The notes beneath the pieces are model-generated. The model ran no database searches. It had not been told where the DNA came from and saw nothing but the letters and a program-made list of their open reading frames with translations. The translations under genes were made by a program, and so were the position numbers. A stretch of DNA of 30,000 nucleotides from Blautia luti (GTDB lineage: Bacteria > Bacillota > Clostridia > Lachnospirales > Lachnospiraceae): NCBI RefSeq assembly GCF_033096465.1, contig NZ_AP028156.1, forward strand, positions 1 through 30,000, given 5' to 3'. Shown here one piece after another: positions 1 through 8,020 of the stretch. Positions within the stretch are counted from its first letter, which is position 1; each line of letters opens with the position of its first letter.

Positions 1-39
1 GATATTTATGTCTTTTTTAAAGAATACGGACTGAGTCTG

Positions 40-71
40 TTGAAAAAACAGCTCGCAGACACATTTATTAT
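40..71 (+). promoter_or_regulatory. Possible dnaA promoter
   Basis: A TTGAAA box at 40-45 is followed by an AT-rich stretch (TTTATT 64-69 or TATTAT 66-71) about 18-20 nt later. The dnaA ribosome binding site AGGAGA lies at 88-93. The -10 match is poor and the spacing long, so this is only a candidate. The first 100 bases hold no coding frame and no good DnaA box. Confidence 0.3.
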
Positions 72-100
72 AGAAGTAAAGCGAACCAGGAGAACCAAAA

Positions 101-1456
101 ATGAACAAAGTTGTGGAAAAATGGGATGAAATCCTGCAAATAGTCAAAACTGAACATGACCTCTCCGACGTTTCCTTCAATACCTGGCTGAAACCCCTCA
201 CTGTTTACCAGGTTGAAGGGAATGTTGTGACCATCATCGTTCCATCAGAACAGGTGGGGCTTAATTATATAAGTAAAAAATATAAACTGCCTCTCCAGGT
301 TACTATCAGTGAAGTAACCGGAATGGAAAACTGCGATATCAACTTTATTTTACCGGAAGATGTACCGAAAAAACAGGCAGCAGCACCGAAAGCACAGTCT
401 CAGGATGCCCGCTGTGAAGAAGCACACCTGAATCCGAAATACACGTTCGACACTTTCGTAGTAGGAAGCAATAACAAATTCGCACAGGCAGCAGCACTGG
501 CAGTAGCAGAATCTCCCGGAGATACCTATAATCCGCTGTTTATCTACGGAGGTGCAGGACTGGGGAAAACCCATCTTATGCATTCCATCGCTCACTTCAT
601 CATTGATCATGATGAAAACAGCAAGGTACTTTATGTTACCAGTGAGGAGTTTACAAACGAACTGATCGAAACAATCCGTAACGGAAATAACTCGGCAATG
701 ACCAAGTTCCGTGAAAAATACAGAAATATTGATGTTCTTTTGGTCGATGATATTCAGTTTATTATAGGAAAGGAATCTACACAGGAGGAATTTTTCCACA
801 CCTTTAACAGTCTGCACAGTGCGAAAAAGCAGATCATCATTTCCTCAGATAAACCGCCGAAAGATATGGAAATCCTGGAAGAACGATTCCGTTCCAGATT
901 CGAATGGGGCCTGATCGCAGATATTACACTGCCGGATTATGAAACCCGAATGGCGATCCTTCATAAAAAAGAAGAAATGGACGGCTATGATATTAATGAA
1001 GATGTTATCAAATACATTGCCAATAATATAAAATCCAATATCCGTGAACTGGAAGGCGCTATCAACAAAGTCATGGCATTCGCCAAGCTTGAAAAGAAAG
1101 AAGTTACACTGGAACTTGCGGAACAGGCACTGAAAGATATTATCTCACCGGACGAAAAGAAAGTGATCACACCAGATTACATCATATCTATGGTAGCAGA
1201 ACACTTTGACGTCTCTGTAAATGACCTCTCCGGAAATAAAAGAAACTCGAAGATCGTTATGCCGCGACAGATTGCCATGTATCTCTGCAGAGAAATCATA
1301 TCCACACCACTGAAATCCATTGGTAAATGTCTAGGAAACCGCGACCATACCACTATTATGCACGGTATTGATAAGATCGAACATGAAATCGAAAACGATG
1401 AAAACCTGAAAAATACCATTGATACCTTAAAGAAAAAGATTAATCCACAGGGATGA
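101..1456 (+). CDS. dnaA: Chromosomal replication initiator protein DnaA
   Basis: DnaA binds DnaA boxes at oriC, oligomerises with ATP, opens the duplex and recruits the replicative helicase. The 451-residue product has the full domain set: an N-terminal interaction domain (about 1-85), a short linker, an AAA+ core with Walker A GGAGLGKT (150-157) and Walker B LLVDDIQF (D216-D217), an RFRSRF arginine-finger segment, and a C-terminal DNA-binding domain with the DnaA signature NRDHTTIMHGIDKI (about 413-426). Length is typical of the family (about 440-470). The ATG at 101 follows AGGAGA (88-93) with a 7-nt gap. The gene sits directly upstream of a DnaA-box cluster and dnaN, the standard bacterial origin arrangement, and DnaA autoregulation is likely from that placement. 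The linker is short but nothing is missing. Confidence 0.98.
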   Translation: MNKVVEKWDEILQIVKTEHDLSDVSFNTWLKPLTVYQVEGNVVTIIVPSEQVGLNYISKKYKLPLQVTISEVTGMENCDINFILPEDVPKKQAAAPKAQSQDARCEEAHLNPKYTFDTFVVGSNNKFAQAAALAVAESPGDTYNPLFIYGGAGLGKTHLMHSIAHFIIDHDENSKVLYVTSEEFTNELIETIRNGNNSAMTKFREKYRNIDVLLVDDIQFIIGKESTQEEFFHTFNSLHSAKKQIIISSDKPPKDMEILEERFRSRFEWGLIADITLPDYETRMAILHKKEEMDGYDINEDVIKYIANNIKSNIRELEGAINKVMAFAKLEKKEVTLELAEQALKDIISPDEKKVITPDYIISMVAEHFDVSVNDLSGNKRNSKIVMPRQIAMYLCREIISTPLKSIGKCLGNRDHTTIMHGIDKIEHEIENDENLKNTIDTLKKKINPQG

Positions 1457-1732
1457 GGATAACTATCTGTATAACATGTGTATAAGATGTTGATTGAATG
1501 TGTATAAGTGTGAATAACTTTTTGCCACAATTTCGGGCTTTAAGTTTTACACAAGTTATTCACATACTTTAAGTAGGTCTGTACACGAAGTTATCCATAT
1601 CCGAAAACCTTTAAAAATCAACCACCGTGGGAGTTTTTCACATATTCACATCCCCTACGGCGGTGACGGCGGACTTCTTTTATATAATTCTCTATAAAAA
1701 ACACACATCCATCAGAAAGGAAGTTATACACA
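1441..1732. other. Origin of replication (oriC): dnaA-dnaN intergenic DnaA-box cluster
   Basis: Five perfect TTATNCACA boxes are present. Three are on the minus strand (1477-1485, 1499-1507, 1509-1517) and two on the plus strand (1556-1564, 1724-1732). One-mismatch copies lie at 1441-1449, 1454-1462 (minus), 1466-1474 (minus), 1591-1599, 1634-1642 and 1642-1650. AT-rich DNA at 1603-1620 and 1676-1702 could be the unwinding element; it includes TATAAT at 1683-1688, which might also be a dnaN -10 box, though no convincing -35 is seen. The box orientation switches between 1517 and 1556. No DnaA boxes are seen in the 100 bases before dnaA inside the window, so a second half of a bipartite origin, if any, lies outside. 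Confidence 0.9.
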
Positions 1733-1734
1733 TT

Positions 1735-2850
1735 ATGAAAATCATATGTTCCAAAAATAACTTACTCAAAAGTGTAAGTATCTCCCTGAAAGCAGTACCA
1801 TCAAAAACAACCATGCCAATCCTGGAATGTATTTTGATCGATGCAACAACAAATCAGATTAAATTTACTACCAACGATATGGAACTGGGAATTGAAACTA
1901 TTGTGGAGGGAGAGATTGAAGAAAAAGGTATTATAGCTCTGGATGCCAAAATCTTCTATGAAATCATCCGAAGACTTCCAGACAACAATGTTACTATAAA
2001 AACAGATGATAAACTTACTGCCACCATTACCTGCGAGAAAGCGAAATTTACAATTCCTGGAAAATCAGGAGAAGATTTTGCGTATCTCCCAATTATTGAA
2101 AGAGAAGAGAGCCTTACGATTTCCCAGTTTACATTAAAGGAAATGATTCGTCAGACAATTTTCTCAATTGCATCTAATGAAACAAACAAATTAATGACTG
2201 GTGAACTGTTTGAAATTAAAGATAATTATCTGAAAATAGTTTCTCTGGATGGACACCGTATTGCTATCAGACGCATGGAACTGAAGAAAGATTACTCTGA
2301 CAGAAAGGTTGTTGTTCCAGGTAAAACTTTAAATGAGGTCAGCAAGATCCTTTCAGGAGAACTGGATGACCTGGTTAATATTTATTTTTCAAAAAATCAC
2401 ATTTTATTTGAGTTTGACCAGACTATCGTGGTATCCAGACTGATCGAAGGAGAATATTTCCGTATCGACCAGATGCTTTCCAGTGATTATGAAACAAAGA
2501 TCAATATTAATAAAAAGGAATTCCTGGACTGTATTGACAGAGCCACACTTCTGGTAAGAGAGGGCGAAAAGAAACCGATCATCATTGAAATCACTGATAA
2601 TAGCATGGAGCTGCGCATCGATTCTGCTATGGGATCCATGAATGAAAGTATTGATATTGTAAAAGAGGGAAAAGATATCCTGATCGGCTTTAACCCGAGA
2701 TTCCTGATCGATGCACTGAAAGTCATTGATGATGAAACAATCAATATCTACCTCGTGAATCCAAAAGCACCATGCTTTATCAGAGATGATGAGGAAAATT
2801 ACACATATCTGATTCTGCCGGTAAATATCAACCAGAATCAGGCAAGATAG
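1735..2850 (+). CDS. dnaN: DNA polymerase III beta subunit (sliding clamp)
   Basis: This is the ring-shaped processivity clamp that holds the replicative polymerase on DNA. The 371-residue protein opens MKIICSKNNLLKSV and closes with a YLILPVN segment that matches the C-terminal strand of clamps; its length fits the family (about 366-378). An in-frame GTG at 1627 would add 36 residues, but those would be encoded by the DnaA-box region and are not clamp-like. The ATG at 1735 follows AGAAAGGAAG (1714-1723). A perfect DnaA box (1724-1732) fills the space between that ribosome binding site and the start codon. The stop is 13 nt from the preferred yaaA start, and dnaN-yaaA-recF look like one transcript. 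Confidence 0.97.
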   Translation: MKIICSKNNLLKSVSISLKAVPSKTTMPILECILIDATTNQIKFTTNDMELGIETIVEGEIEEKGIIALDAKIFYEIIRRLPDNNVTIKTDDKLTATITCEKAKFTIPGKSGEDFAYLPIIEREESLTISQFTLKEMIRQTIFSIASNETNKLMTGELFEIKDNYLKIVSLDGHRIAIRRMELKKDYSDRKVVVPGKTLNEVSKILSGELDDLVNIYFSKNHILFEFDQTIVVSRLIEGEYFRIDQMLSSDYETKININKKEFLDCIDRATLLVREGEKKPIIIEITDNSMELRIDSAMGSMNESIDIVKEGKDILIGFNPRFLIDALKVIDDETINIYLVNPKAPCFIRDDEENYTYLILPVNINQNQAR

Positions 2851-2863
2851 GGAGTAAATGAAA

Positions 2864-3073
2864 ATGGAAGAGATCAGAATCAGAGATGAATTTATAAAAC
2901 TGGGGCAGCTGCTGAAACTTGCGGATCTGGTACAGGATGGGGTAGAAGCGAAATATGTGATCACTGACGGTCTGGTAAAAGTGAACGGAGAAATGGATGA
3001 CCGCCGCGGCCGGAAGGTCTATGAAGGTGATGTGGTTTCTTATGATGGAAAAGAAATTAAAGTAGTCAGGTAA
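2864..3073 (+). CDS. yaaA: S4-domain RNA-binding protein YaaA
   Basis: This is a small (69-71 residue) protein of the YaaA/YlmH-like S4 family, which sits between dnaN and recF in many Firmicutes. Recognisable parts are FIKLGQLLKLADLVQDGVEAKYVI, split as the S4 helices FIKLGQLLKLADL and the following loop, then VKVNGE and the basic DRRGRKVYEGDVV turn, all of which are S4 RNA-binding features. An ATG at 2858 gives two more residues (MK), but its GGAG (2851-2854) would be only 3 nt away. The ATG at 2864 has a 9-nt gap and is preferred. Known B. subtilis YaaA associates with ribosome assembly; the role here is inferred from family. recF begins 4 nt after its stop, indicating translational coupling. 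Confidence 0.9.
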   Translation: MEEIRIRDEFIKLGQLLKLADLVQDGVEAKYVITDGLVKVNGEMDDRRGRKVYEGDVVSYDGKEIKVVR

Positions 3074-3077
3074 GCGA

Positions 3078-4160
3078 ATGTATATTGAATCCGTTCAGTT
3101 AAAAAATTTCAGAAACTATGATTCCCTGGAGCTTGATTTTGATCAGGGAACCAATATTTTTTACGGAAATAATGCCCAGGGGAAAACGAATATCCTGGAA
3201 TCTCTTTATTTATGCGGGACTACCAAGTCACATAAAGGAAGCAAAGATAAGGAGATCATCCATTTCGGGCAGGATGAAGCACATATCCGGATGATGGTCA
3301 GAAGAAATGAGATGTCATATAAAGTAGACATGCATCTGCGGCGGAACAAGGCCAAGGGTGTAGCAATCAATGGTCTGCCCATCAGGAAGGCCAGTGAATT
3401 GTTCGGTGTGGTAAATATGGTGTTCTTTTCTCCCGAGGATTTAAATATTATTAAAAACGGTCCAGGGGAAAGACGCAGATTTCTTGATCTGGAGCTTTGT
3501 CAGCTTGATAAGATATATCTGACGGACCTGGCCTCCTATAATCATATTGTGAATCAGAGGAATAAGCTTCTGAAGGACCTGTATGTGAAACCGGATCTGA
3601 AGGGGACTCTGGAAATCTGGGATATGCAGATGGCAGAATACGGCCGCAGGATCATAGAGAAACGTCAGAAATTCGTAGAAGAACTTAATGGGATCATTCA
3701 GGAGATCCACAGGAATCTGACTGGCCAGGCTGAAACACTGGAGATCATATATGAGCCAAGCTGTACAGCCGAAGAGCTGGAACTGGTAACTGCCCGGAAC
3801 AGGGAGAGGGATATGCGGATGAAAATAACCAGTGCCGGTCCTCACAGGGATGATCTGTGTGTCAGGGCCAACGGGATTGATATCCGTAGATATGGATCTC
3901 AGGGTCAGCAGCGTACAGCGGCGCTTTCGCTGAAGCTGTCAGAAATATACATTGTGGAGAGAAAAATAAAAGATACGCCGATCCTGCTTCTGGATGATGT
4001 TTTGTCTGAACTGGACAGCAGCAGACAGAATTATCTTCTGGAGAGCATTCATGATATTCAGACCATGATCACCTGTACGGGGCTGGATGATTTTGTCAGT
4101 CATCAGTTCCATATAAACAAGGTCTTTCAGGTGGTTCAGGGAACGGTCTGTCAGCCCTGA
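3078..4160 (+). CDS. recF: DNA replication and repair protein RecF
   Basis: RecF is an SMC/ABC-type ATPase that helps load RecA at ssDNA gaps together with RecO and RecR. The 360-residue protein carries Walker A GNNAQGKT (30-37), the ABC-type signature SQGQQR (about 274-279) and Walker B ILLLDDVLSELD (about 302-313), in the correct order and with family-typical length. The ATG at 3078 follows the yaaA stop by 4 nt, so it is probably translated by coupling. In many Firmicutes recF is followed by gyrB (often with remB/yaaB between). Here an unrelated long gene with its own promoter follows, and gyrB lies about 20 kb downstream. Confidence 0.97.
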   Translation: MYIESVQLKNFRNYDSLELDFDQGTNIFYGNNAQGKTNILESLYLCGTTKSHKGSKDKEIIHFGQDEAHIRMMVRRNEMSYKVDMHLRRNKAKGVAINGLPIRKASELFGVVNMVFFSPEDLNIIKNGPGERRRFLDLELCQLDKIYLTDLASYNHIVNQRNKLLKDLYVKPDLKGTLEIWDMQMAEYGRRIIEKRQKFVEELNGIIQEIHRNLTGQAETLEIIYEPSCTAEELELVTARNRERDMRMKITSAGPHRDDLCVRANGIDIRRYGSQGQQRTAALSLKLSEIYIVERKIKDTPILLLDDVLSELDSSRQNYLLESIHDIQTMITCTGLDDFVSHQFHINKVFQVVQGTVCQP

Positions 4161-4170
4161 TGAATATCTT

Positions 4171-4235
4171 TTGACAAGGATAGGGGCTTATGTTACACTG
4201 AGGACAATTATGGTTACTGGAGTGAACAGTAACCA
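4171..4235 (+). promoter_or_regulatory. Promoter plus 9-bp hairpin upstream of the TPR/AAA gene
   Basis: TTGACA (4171-4176) is separated by exactly 17 nt from TACACT (4194-4199), with an extended TG at 4191-4192, so this is a near-consensus vegetative promoter. Expected transcript start is about 4206. A perfect inverted repeat TGGTTACTG/CAGTAACCA (4211-4219 and 4227-4235, 7-nt loop) lies at the very start of the RNA. It could be a 5' stability hairpin or an operator for a dimeric repressor. ATTATGG is also repeated directly on both sides (4207-4213 and 4236-4242). Confidence 0.75.
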
Positions 4236-4258
4236 ATTATGGAAAGTTGGTGAATACG

Positions 4259-6763
4259 TTGGACAAGGAAGAATTTCGGATAAAACTGGAAGAGATCAAT
4301 AAACTGGTTCAGAAGAAGGACTATAAAGGTGCCATGGGGATTGTTGACAGTATTGACTGGCGCCGTGTCAAAAACGTCCGGACTCTGTGCGTAGTTGGTG
4401 AGATTTATGCTGCCAATGGCAGATATGAGGACAGTAAGGAAATTTTTTTACTGGCATATCATAAAGCGTCTATCGGTAAAAATATTCTGTACCGTCTGAT
4501 CGAGATATCTCTGAAGATGAAAGATATCAACGAAGCAGAAGAATTTTTCGATGAGTACAGGCAGGTGGCATCTAACGATACTACCCAGTATATCCTTCAG
4601 TATAAGATCGCGAAAGCAAAAGATATTTCTATAAATGAGCAGATCAGGATTCTGGAAGAATATAAAGAACAGGAATTTACGGAAAAGTGGTCCTATGAGC
4701 TGGCGACCCTGTATTATAAGGCAGGAGAGAAGCAGAAGTGTCTGGATTTATGCAATGAGATCATTCTGTGGTTCAGTGAAGGAAAATTTGTTATGAAAGC
4801 ATATGATCTGAAACTGCGTATGGGTGAACTTACAGGGGAAGAGAAAGCCAAATATGAGAAACAGTTTGTTCCGAAGCTGATCACTCCGGAAGAAGCGAAA
4901 AACATGAATCTGAAGAAAACAGAAGAGGAAAAAGAGACAGACAAACAGTCTGAAGATTCCGCAGAAGAAAAAGCAGCTGTAAGTTCAGTTTCTTCAGGAC
5001 AGGAAATTGAGAGTATTCCGGTTACGGAAGAGAGTCTCAGCGATATGGAAAGCATTCAGGACAAAATTTCCAAGGGAATCCGGGATATTTTCGGCGGTGG
5101 AAAGAAGAAGGAAGAAGATTCTATGGACTCTGTCATGGAAGGGGAGTCTCAGAATCTGGTAAAGGAAAATATTTCTGAGGATATTTCTGAAGATATTCCA
5201 GGAGATATTCCTGAAGAGATCATAAAGAGTGATGTATCAGAGCAGGAACCGGAGAATGTACCGGAGCTGGAAGCAGAACCTGCCAAACCAGGTGAAAGTC
5301 CGGTTGTAAAAGAGAAAGAAGTAAAAGAAGAACAGAAACCGCAGATGGATCCTGCCGATTTTTCCAAAACAATGAAACTTCCGGAATTAAAAATACCGAA
5401 GTCCATGAAAAATATGGAAATGAGCAGTGCACCGAAGGTTCCGGATCTTCCAAAAACAGGTTTTTCACAGAGTGCAAGTGGAGAATTTAATCTGGAGGAC
5501 AGCATTCTTGCTGCGGCAACTGCACAGGGAATCGAAATTCCGGATGAAAAGCCAGAAGAAGTAAAAGAGGAAGTTACGGCAGAGAAACAGGAAGAAGTTC
5601 AGGAATATGAAAAAGCTCCGGAGACAAATGAAGAACCAGAGAAGACAGAACCGGAACTAGAAGAACCAGATTTCCTGAATATGGATATTTTGGATGAAGA
5701 ATCAGAAGAACTGACTGATGTAACGAAAATGCCGGATTTCTTATCCGATGATGAAGAGGAAACTCTTACAGAAGAGGATCTGCAGAGTGCAGAAGCAGAG
5801 TTTCTGCGGGGACCTGAGAAGAAGGAAGAACCTGCGGTTCAGGAATCTCAGGAACCAGAAGAAACCCAGGAAGATGACAGTCTCGTAATCCCGGAGATTC
5901 CTGATGAGGAAGAAGAACTTACAGAGGAAGAGGAACTGGAACGTTTCATAGAATCTCTGACACCGGAAAATGAGAAGGATCCTCTTAACATAGTACCGAG
6001 GGAAAAGGCACTTACAGATGAAGAAAAGCAGCTGTTTACATATTTCGTGAAAGTTCCTGGAATGAAAGACCAGCTTATCGATACTTTATGCGATGTTCAG
6101 ATGGCTGCTGCCGACAGAACATCGAAAACAGGAAATATTATTGTCATGGGTGGCAGAGAGTGCGGAAAGACCAGACTGATCTCAGGGATGATCCCTGCAA
6201 TCTGTAAGGAACTGAACCTGGAAGCATCCAAAGTGGCCTATGTATTCGCTGATCAGATAAACGGAAAGAATATTTATAAAATATTCAGCAAGCTGGCAGG
6301 AGGTTTCCTGGTTATTGAAAATGCAAACCAGCTTACACCGGAAACAGTGGAAATGCTGGATAAGGCGATGGAAGCCAATACAGACGGACTGACTGTGATC
6401 GTAGAAGACGAAAAGATCGGAATGCGTAAGTTTATGGCCAGATTCCCGAAATTGGCACAGAAGTTTACTTCAATGATAAATATTCCGGTATTTACCAATG
6501 ATGAACTTGTGAATTTCGCCAGAGTGTATACGAAAGAGAACGGATATGCAATAGATCAGATGGGAATGCTGGCATTATATAATCTTATCGGCATTAATCA
6601 GAAAGAAGACCAGCCTATGAATGTAGGTGCAGTTAAGGATCTTATCGATGCTGCGATTGTGAAATCACAGGGAGGAATCCGTAAATTCCAGCGTAATATT
6701 TCCAAAAAACGTATAGATAAAGACGGATATATCGTTCTGTATGAGAAAGATTTCAGTAAATAA
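4259..6763 (+). CDS. Uncharacterised TPR / acidic linker / AAA-like ATPase protein
   Basis: This encodes an 834-residue protein of unknown function. Residues 1 to about 190 are helical repeats of TPR type (for example YAANGRYEDSKEIFLLAY and INEAEEFFDEY). Residues about 200-565 are a very acidic, Glu/Pro-rich, probably disordered linker with PDFL-type short motifs. Residues about 570-834 form a P-loop domain: Walker A GGRECGKT (631-638), a Walker B-like strand FLVIENA (683-689) in which the usual DE is EN, and an RFP...PVFTNDELV segment resembling the lid of CbxX/CfqX-type AAA+ proteins. The altered Walker B suggests nucleotide binding with weak or no hydrolysis. The TTG at 4259 is chosen because GGTGA (4249-4253) precedes it; TTG 4247 and GTG 4250 are alternatives adding up to 4 residues. 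It has no signal peptide or membrane segment, so it is probably cytoplasmic. rsmA follows 50 nt later, probably in the same transcript. Confidence 0.85.
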   Translation: MDKEEFRIKLEEINKLVQKKDYKGAMGIVDSIDWRRVKNVRTLCVVGEIYAANGRYEDSKEIFLLAYHKASIGKNILYRLIEISLKMKDINEAEEFFDEYRQVASNDTTQYILQYKIAKAKDISINEQIRILEEYKEQEFTEKWSYELATLYYKAGEKQKCLDLCNEIILWFSEGKFVMKAYDLKLRMGELTGEEKAKYEKQFVPKLITPEEAKNMNLKKTEEEKETDKQSEDSAEEKAAVSSVSSGQEIESIPVTEESLSDMESIQDKISKGIRDIFGGGKKKEEDSMDSVMEGESQNLVKENISEDISEDIPGDIPEEIIKSDVSEQEPENVPELEAEPAKPGESPVVKEKEVKEEQKPQMDPADFSKTMKLPELKIPKSMKNMEMSSAPKVPDLPKTGFSQSASGEFNLEDSILAAATAQGIEIPDEKPEEVKEEVTAEKQEEVQEYEKAPETNEEPEKTEPELEEPDFLNMDILDEESEELTDVTKMPDFLSDDEEETLTEEDLQSAEAEFLRGPEKKEEPAVQESQEPEETQEDDSLVIPEIPDEEEELTEEEELERFIESLTPENEKDPLNIVPREKALTDEEKQLFTYFVKVPGMKDQLIDTLCDVQMAAADRTSKTGNIIVMGGRECGKTRLISGMIPAICKELNLEASKVAYVFADQINGKNIYKIFSKLAGGFLVIENANQLTPETVEMLDKAMEANTDGLTVIVEDEKIGMRKFMARFPKLAQKFTSMINIPVFTNDELVNFARVYTKENGYAIDQMGMLALYNLIGINQKEDQPMNVGAVKDLIDAAIVKSQGGIRKFQRNISKKRIDKDGYIVLYEKDFSK
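5168..5215 (+). repeat. Four 12-bp in-frame tandem repeats inside the acidic linker
   Basis: Four successive 12-nt units of the form (g/a)atatt(tct/cca/cct)ga(g/a) or gga encode NISE-DISE-DIPG-DIPE (residues about 304-319). They are in frame and add only linker length. Slippage expansion is the simplest origin. Confidence 0.7.
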
Positions 6764-6813
6764 GAAAGATTTTATAAATAAAAACAGATATTAAGTCAGA
6801 TGAAAGGGAAGTA

Positions 6814-7683
6814 ATGAGTATGGCCAGACCTTATCTCGGAGATCCGAAACGTACCATAGAGGTACTTCAGAAATATAACTTTGCATTCCAGAAACGGTTT
6901 GGTCAGAACTTTCTGATCGATACCCATGTTCTGGAGAAAATAATCGCATCTGCAGAGATCACGAAGGATGATTTTGTGCTGGAGATCGGTCCTGGAATCG
7001 GAACCATGACACAGTATCTTGCAGAAGCGGCAAGAGAAGTTGCAGCAGTAGAAATCGATAAAACACTGATTCCTATCCTTCAGGACACACTGAAGGAATG
7101 GAATAACGTAACAGTTATCAATAATGACATCCTGAAGGTGGACATCAGGCAGCTGGCACTGGAGAAGAATCAGGGACGTCCCATTAAGGTGGTGGCAAAT
7201 CTGCCGTATTACATTACTACCCCTATTATTATGGGATTGTTTGAGAATCAGGTTCCTATTGAGTCCATTACCATTATGGTGCAGAAAGAAGTGGCAGACA
7301 GGATGCAGGTAGGTCCGGGCACCAAGGATTACGGGGCTTTGTCCCTGGCTGTGCAGTATTATGCCAGACCTGAGATCGTGGCAAATGTACCGCCGAACTG
7401 TTTTATGCCCAGACCGAAGGTGGGAAGTGCAGTGATCCGTCTGGAAAGATATGAACAGCCACCGGTTCAGGTAAAGGATGAGAAACTGATGTTCAGACTG
7501 ATCCGGGCATCTTTTAACCAGAGAAGAAAAACTCTGGTAAACGGACTGAAGAATTCTCCGGAACTTCATTTCTCCAAAGAGGAAATAGAACAGGCCTTAG
7601 TCAATTGTGGACTGTCACTGACTGTAAGAGGAGAGGCTCTTACACTGGAGCAGTTTGCGCAGCTGGCAAATGCATTTGAATAG
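6814..7683 (+). CDS. rsmA: 16S rRNA dimethyladenosine transferase RsmA (KsgA)
   Basis: RsmA dimethylates two adjacent adenines near the 3' end of 16S rRNA using SAM, a late step in 30S assembly. Loss of the family enzyme gives kasugamycin resistance. The 289-residue protein shows the N-terminal RFGQNFLID motif, SAM-binding motif I EIGPGIGTMT (57-66), the catalytic NLPYY motif (129-133) and the C-terminal FNQRRKTLVNGL segment. ATG 6814 lies 5 nt after AAGGG (6804-6808); ATG 6820, two codons later, is also possible. The neighbour upstream ends 50 nt away with no terminator between, so co-transcription is likely. A strong terminator follows 14 nt after the stop. Confidence 0.97.
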   Translation: MSMARPYLGDPKRTIEVLQKYNFAFQKRFGQNFLIDTHVLEKIIASAEITKDDFVLEIGPGIGTMTQYLAEAAREVAAVEIDKTLIPILQDTLKEWNNVTVINNDILKVDIRQLALEKNQGRPIKVVANLPYYITTPIIMGLFENQVPIESITIMVQKEVADRMQVGPGTKDYGALSLAVQYYARPEIVANVPPNCFMPRPKVGSAVIRLERYEQPPVQVKDEKLMFRLIRASFNQRRKTLVNGLKNSPELHFSKEEIEQALVNCGLSLTVRGEALTLEQFAQLANAFE

Positions 7684-7697
7684 CTTTTGAATAACGG

Positions 7698-7731
7698 AAA
7701 AAGCATCCGATGGCTGGTCGGATGCTTTTTT
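7698..7731 (+). terminator. Rho-independent terminator after rsmA
   Basis: AAAAAGCATCCGA (7698-7710) pairs perfectly with TCGGATGCTTTTT (7718-7730) around a 7-nt loop and runs into a T tract. It closes the TPR/AAA-rsmA transcript. Confidence 0.93.
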
Positions 7732-7958
7732 GTTACGTTCAAATTTATTTTTTAAAAGGAAGGAGAGTTAATTGCCTTTTGGGCAATCAACATATGAAAA
7801 AGAAATTTTGTAAAAATAATGTTGGCTGTATTACTTTTACAACTGTTAGTATATAGGGAAATTATGATAGAATCGTGTGTAACTTGTGAAAAAAATTTGA
7901 ACAAACGTCAAAGGTTTTGTGAAGGATATTGATTTTACAGAAGATCCGGAAGGTGTGT
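7732..7958. other. Intergenic stretch with no convincing gene
   Basis: There is no long reading frame here. It contains a strong ribosome-binding-like sequence AAGGAAGGAGAG (7756-7767), then a small hairpin ATTGCC/GGCAAT (7771-7787) with a TTG at its base that opens only 13 codons. ATG 7794 gives 20 codons. An overlapping 37-codon frame (7819-7932) has a hydrophobic start and three Cys (SCVTC and RFCEGY) but no ribosome binding site. This may be a decayed small gene or chance. Confidence 0.4.
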
Positions 7959-7964
7959 TATAAT
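7934..7964 (+). promoter_or_regulatory. Promoter of the small secreted protein gene
   Basis: TATAAT at 7959-7964 has an extended TGt immediately upstream (7956-7958). TTTACA at 7934-7939 is the best -35 candidate, with a rather long 19-nt spacer. The expected transcript start is about 7971, giving a 50-nt leader. Confidence 0.65.
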
Positions 7965-8020
7965 GTCCCGGTAAATTGAAACAGGTCTTCAGACTGATTG
8001 TAATTATGGAGGTAATTAAA

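Noticed and set aside
1627..1734. GTG start extending dnaN by 36 residues
   Set aside because: The extension is encoded by origin DNA; the ATG at 1735 has a ribosome binding site and gives the family length.
5168..5215. Short tandem repeats as a possible CRISPR or regulatory array
   Set aside because: They are in-frame codon repeats within an acidic linker, with no spacers.
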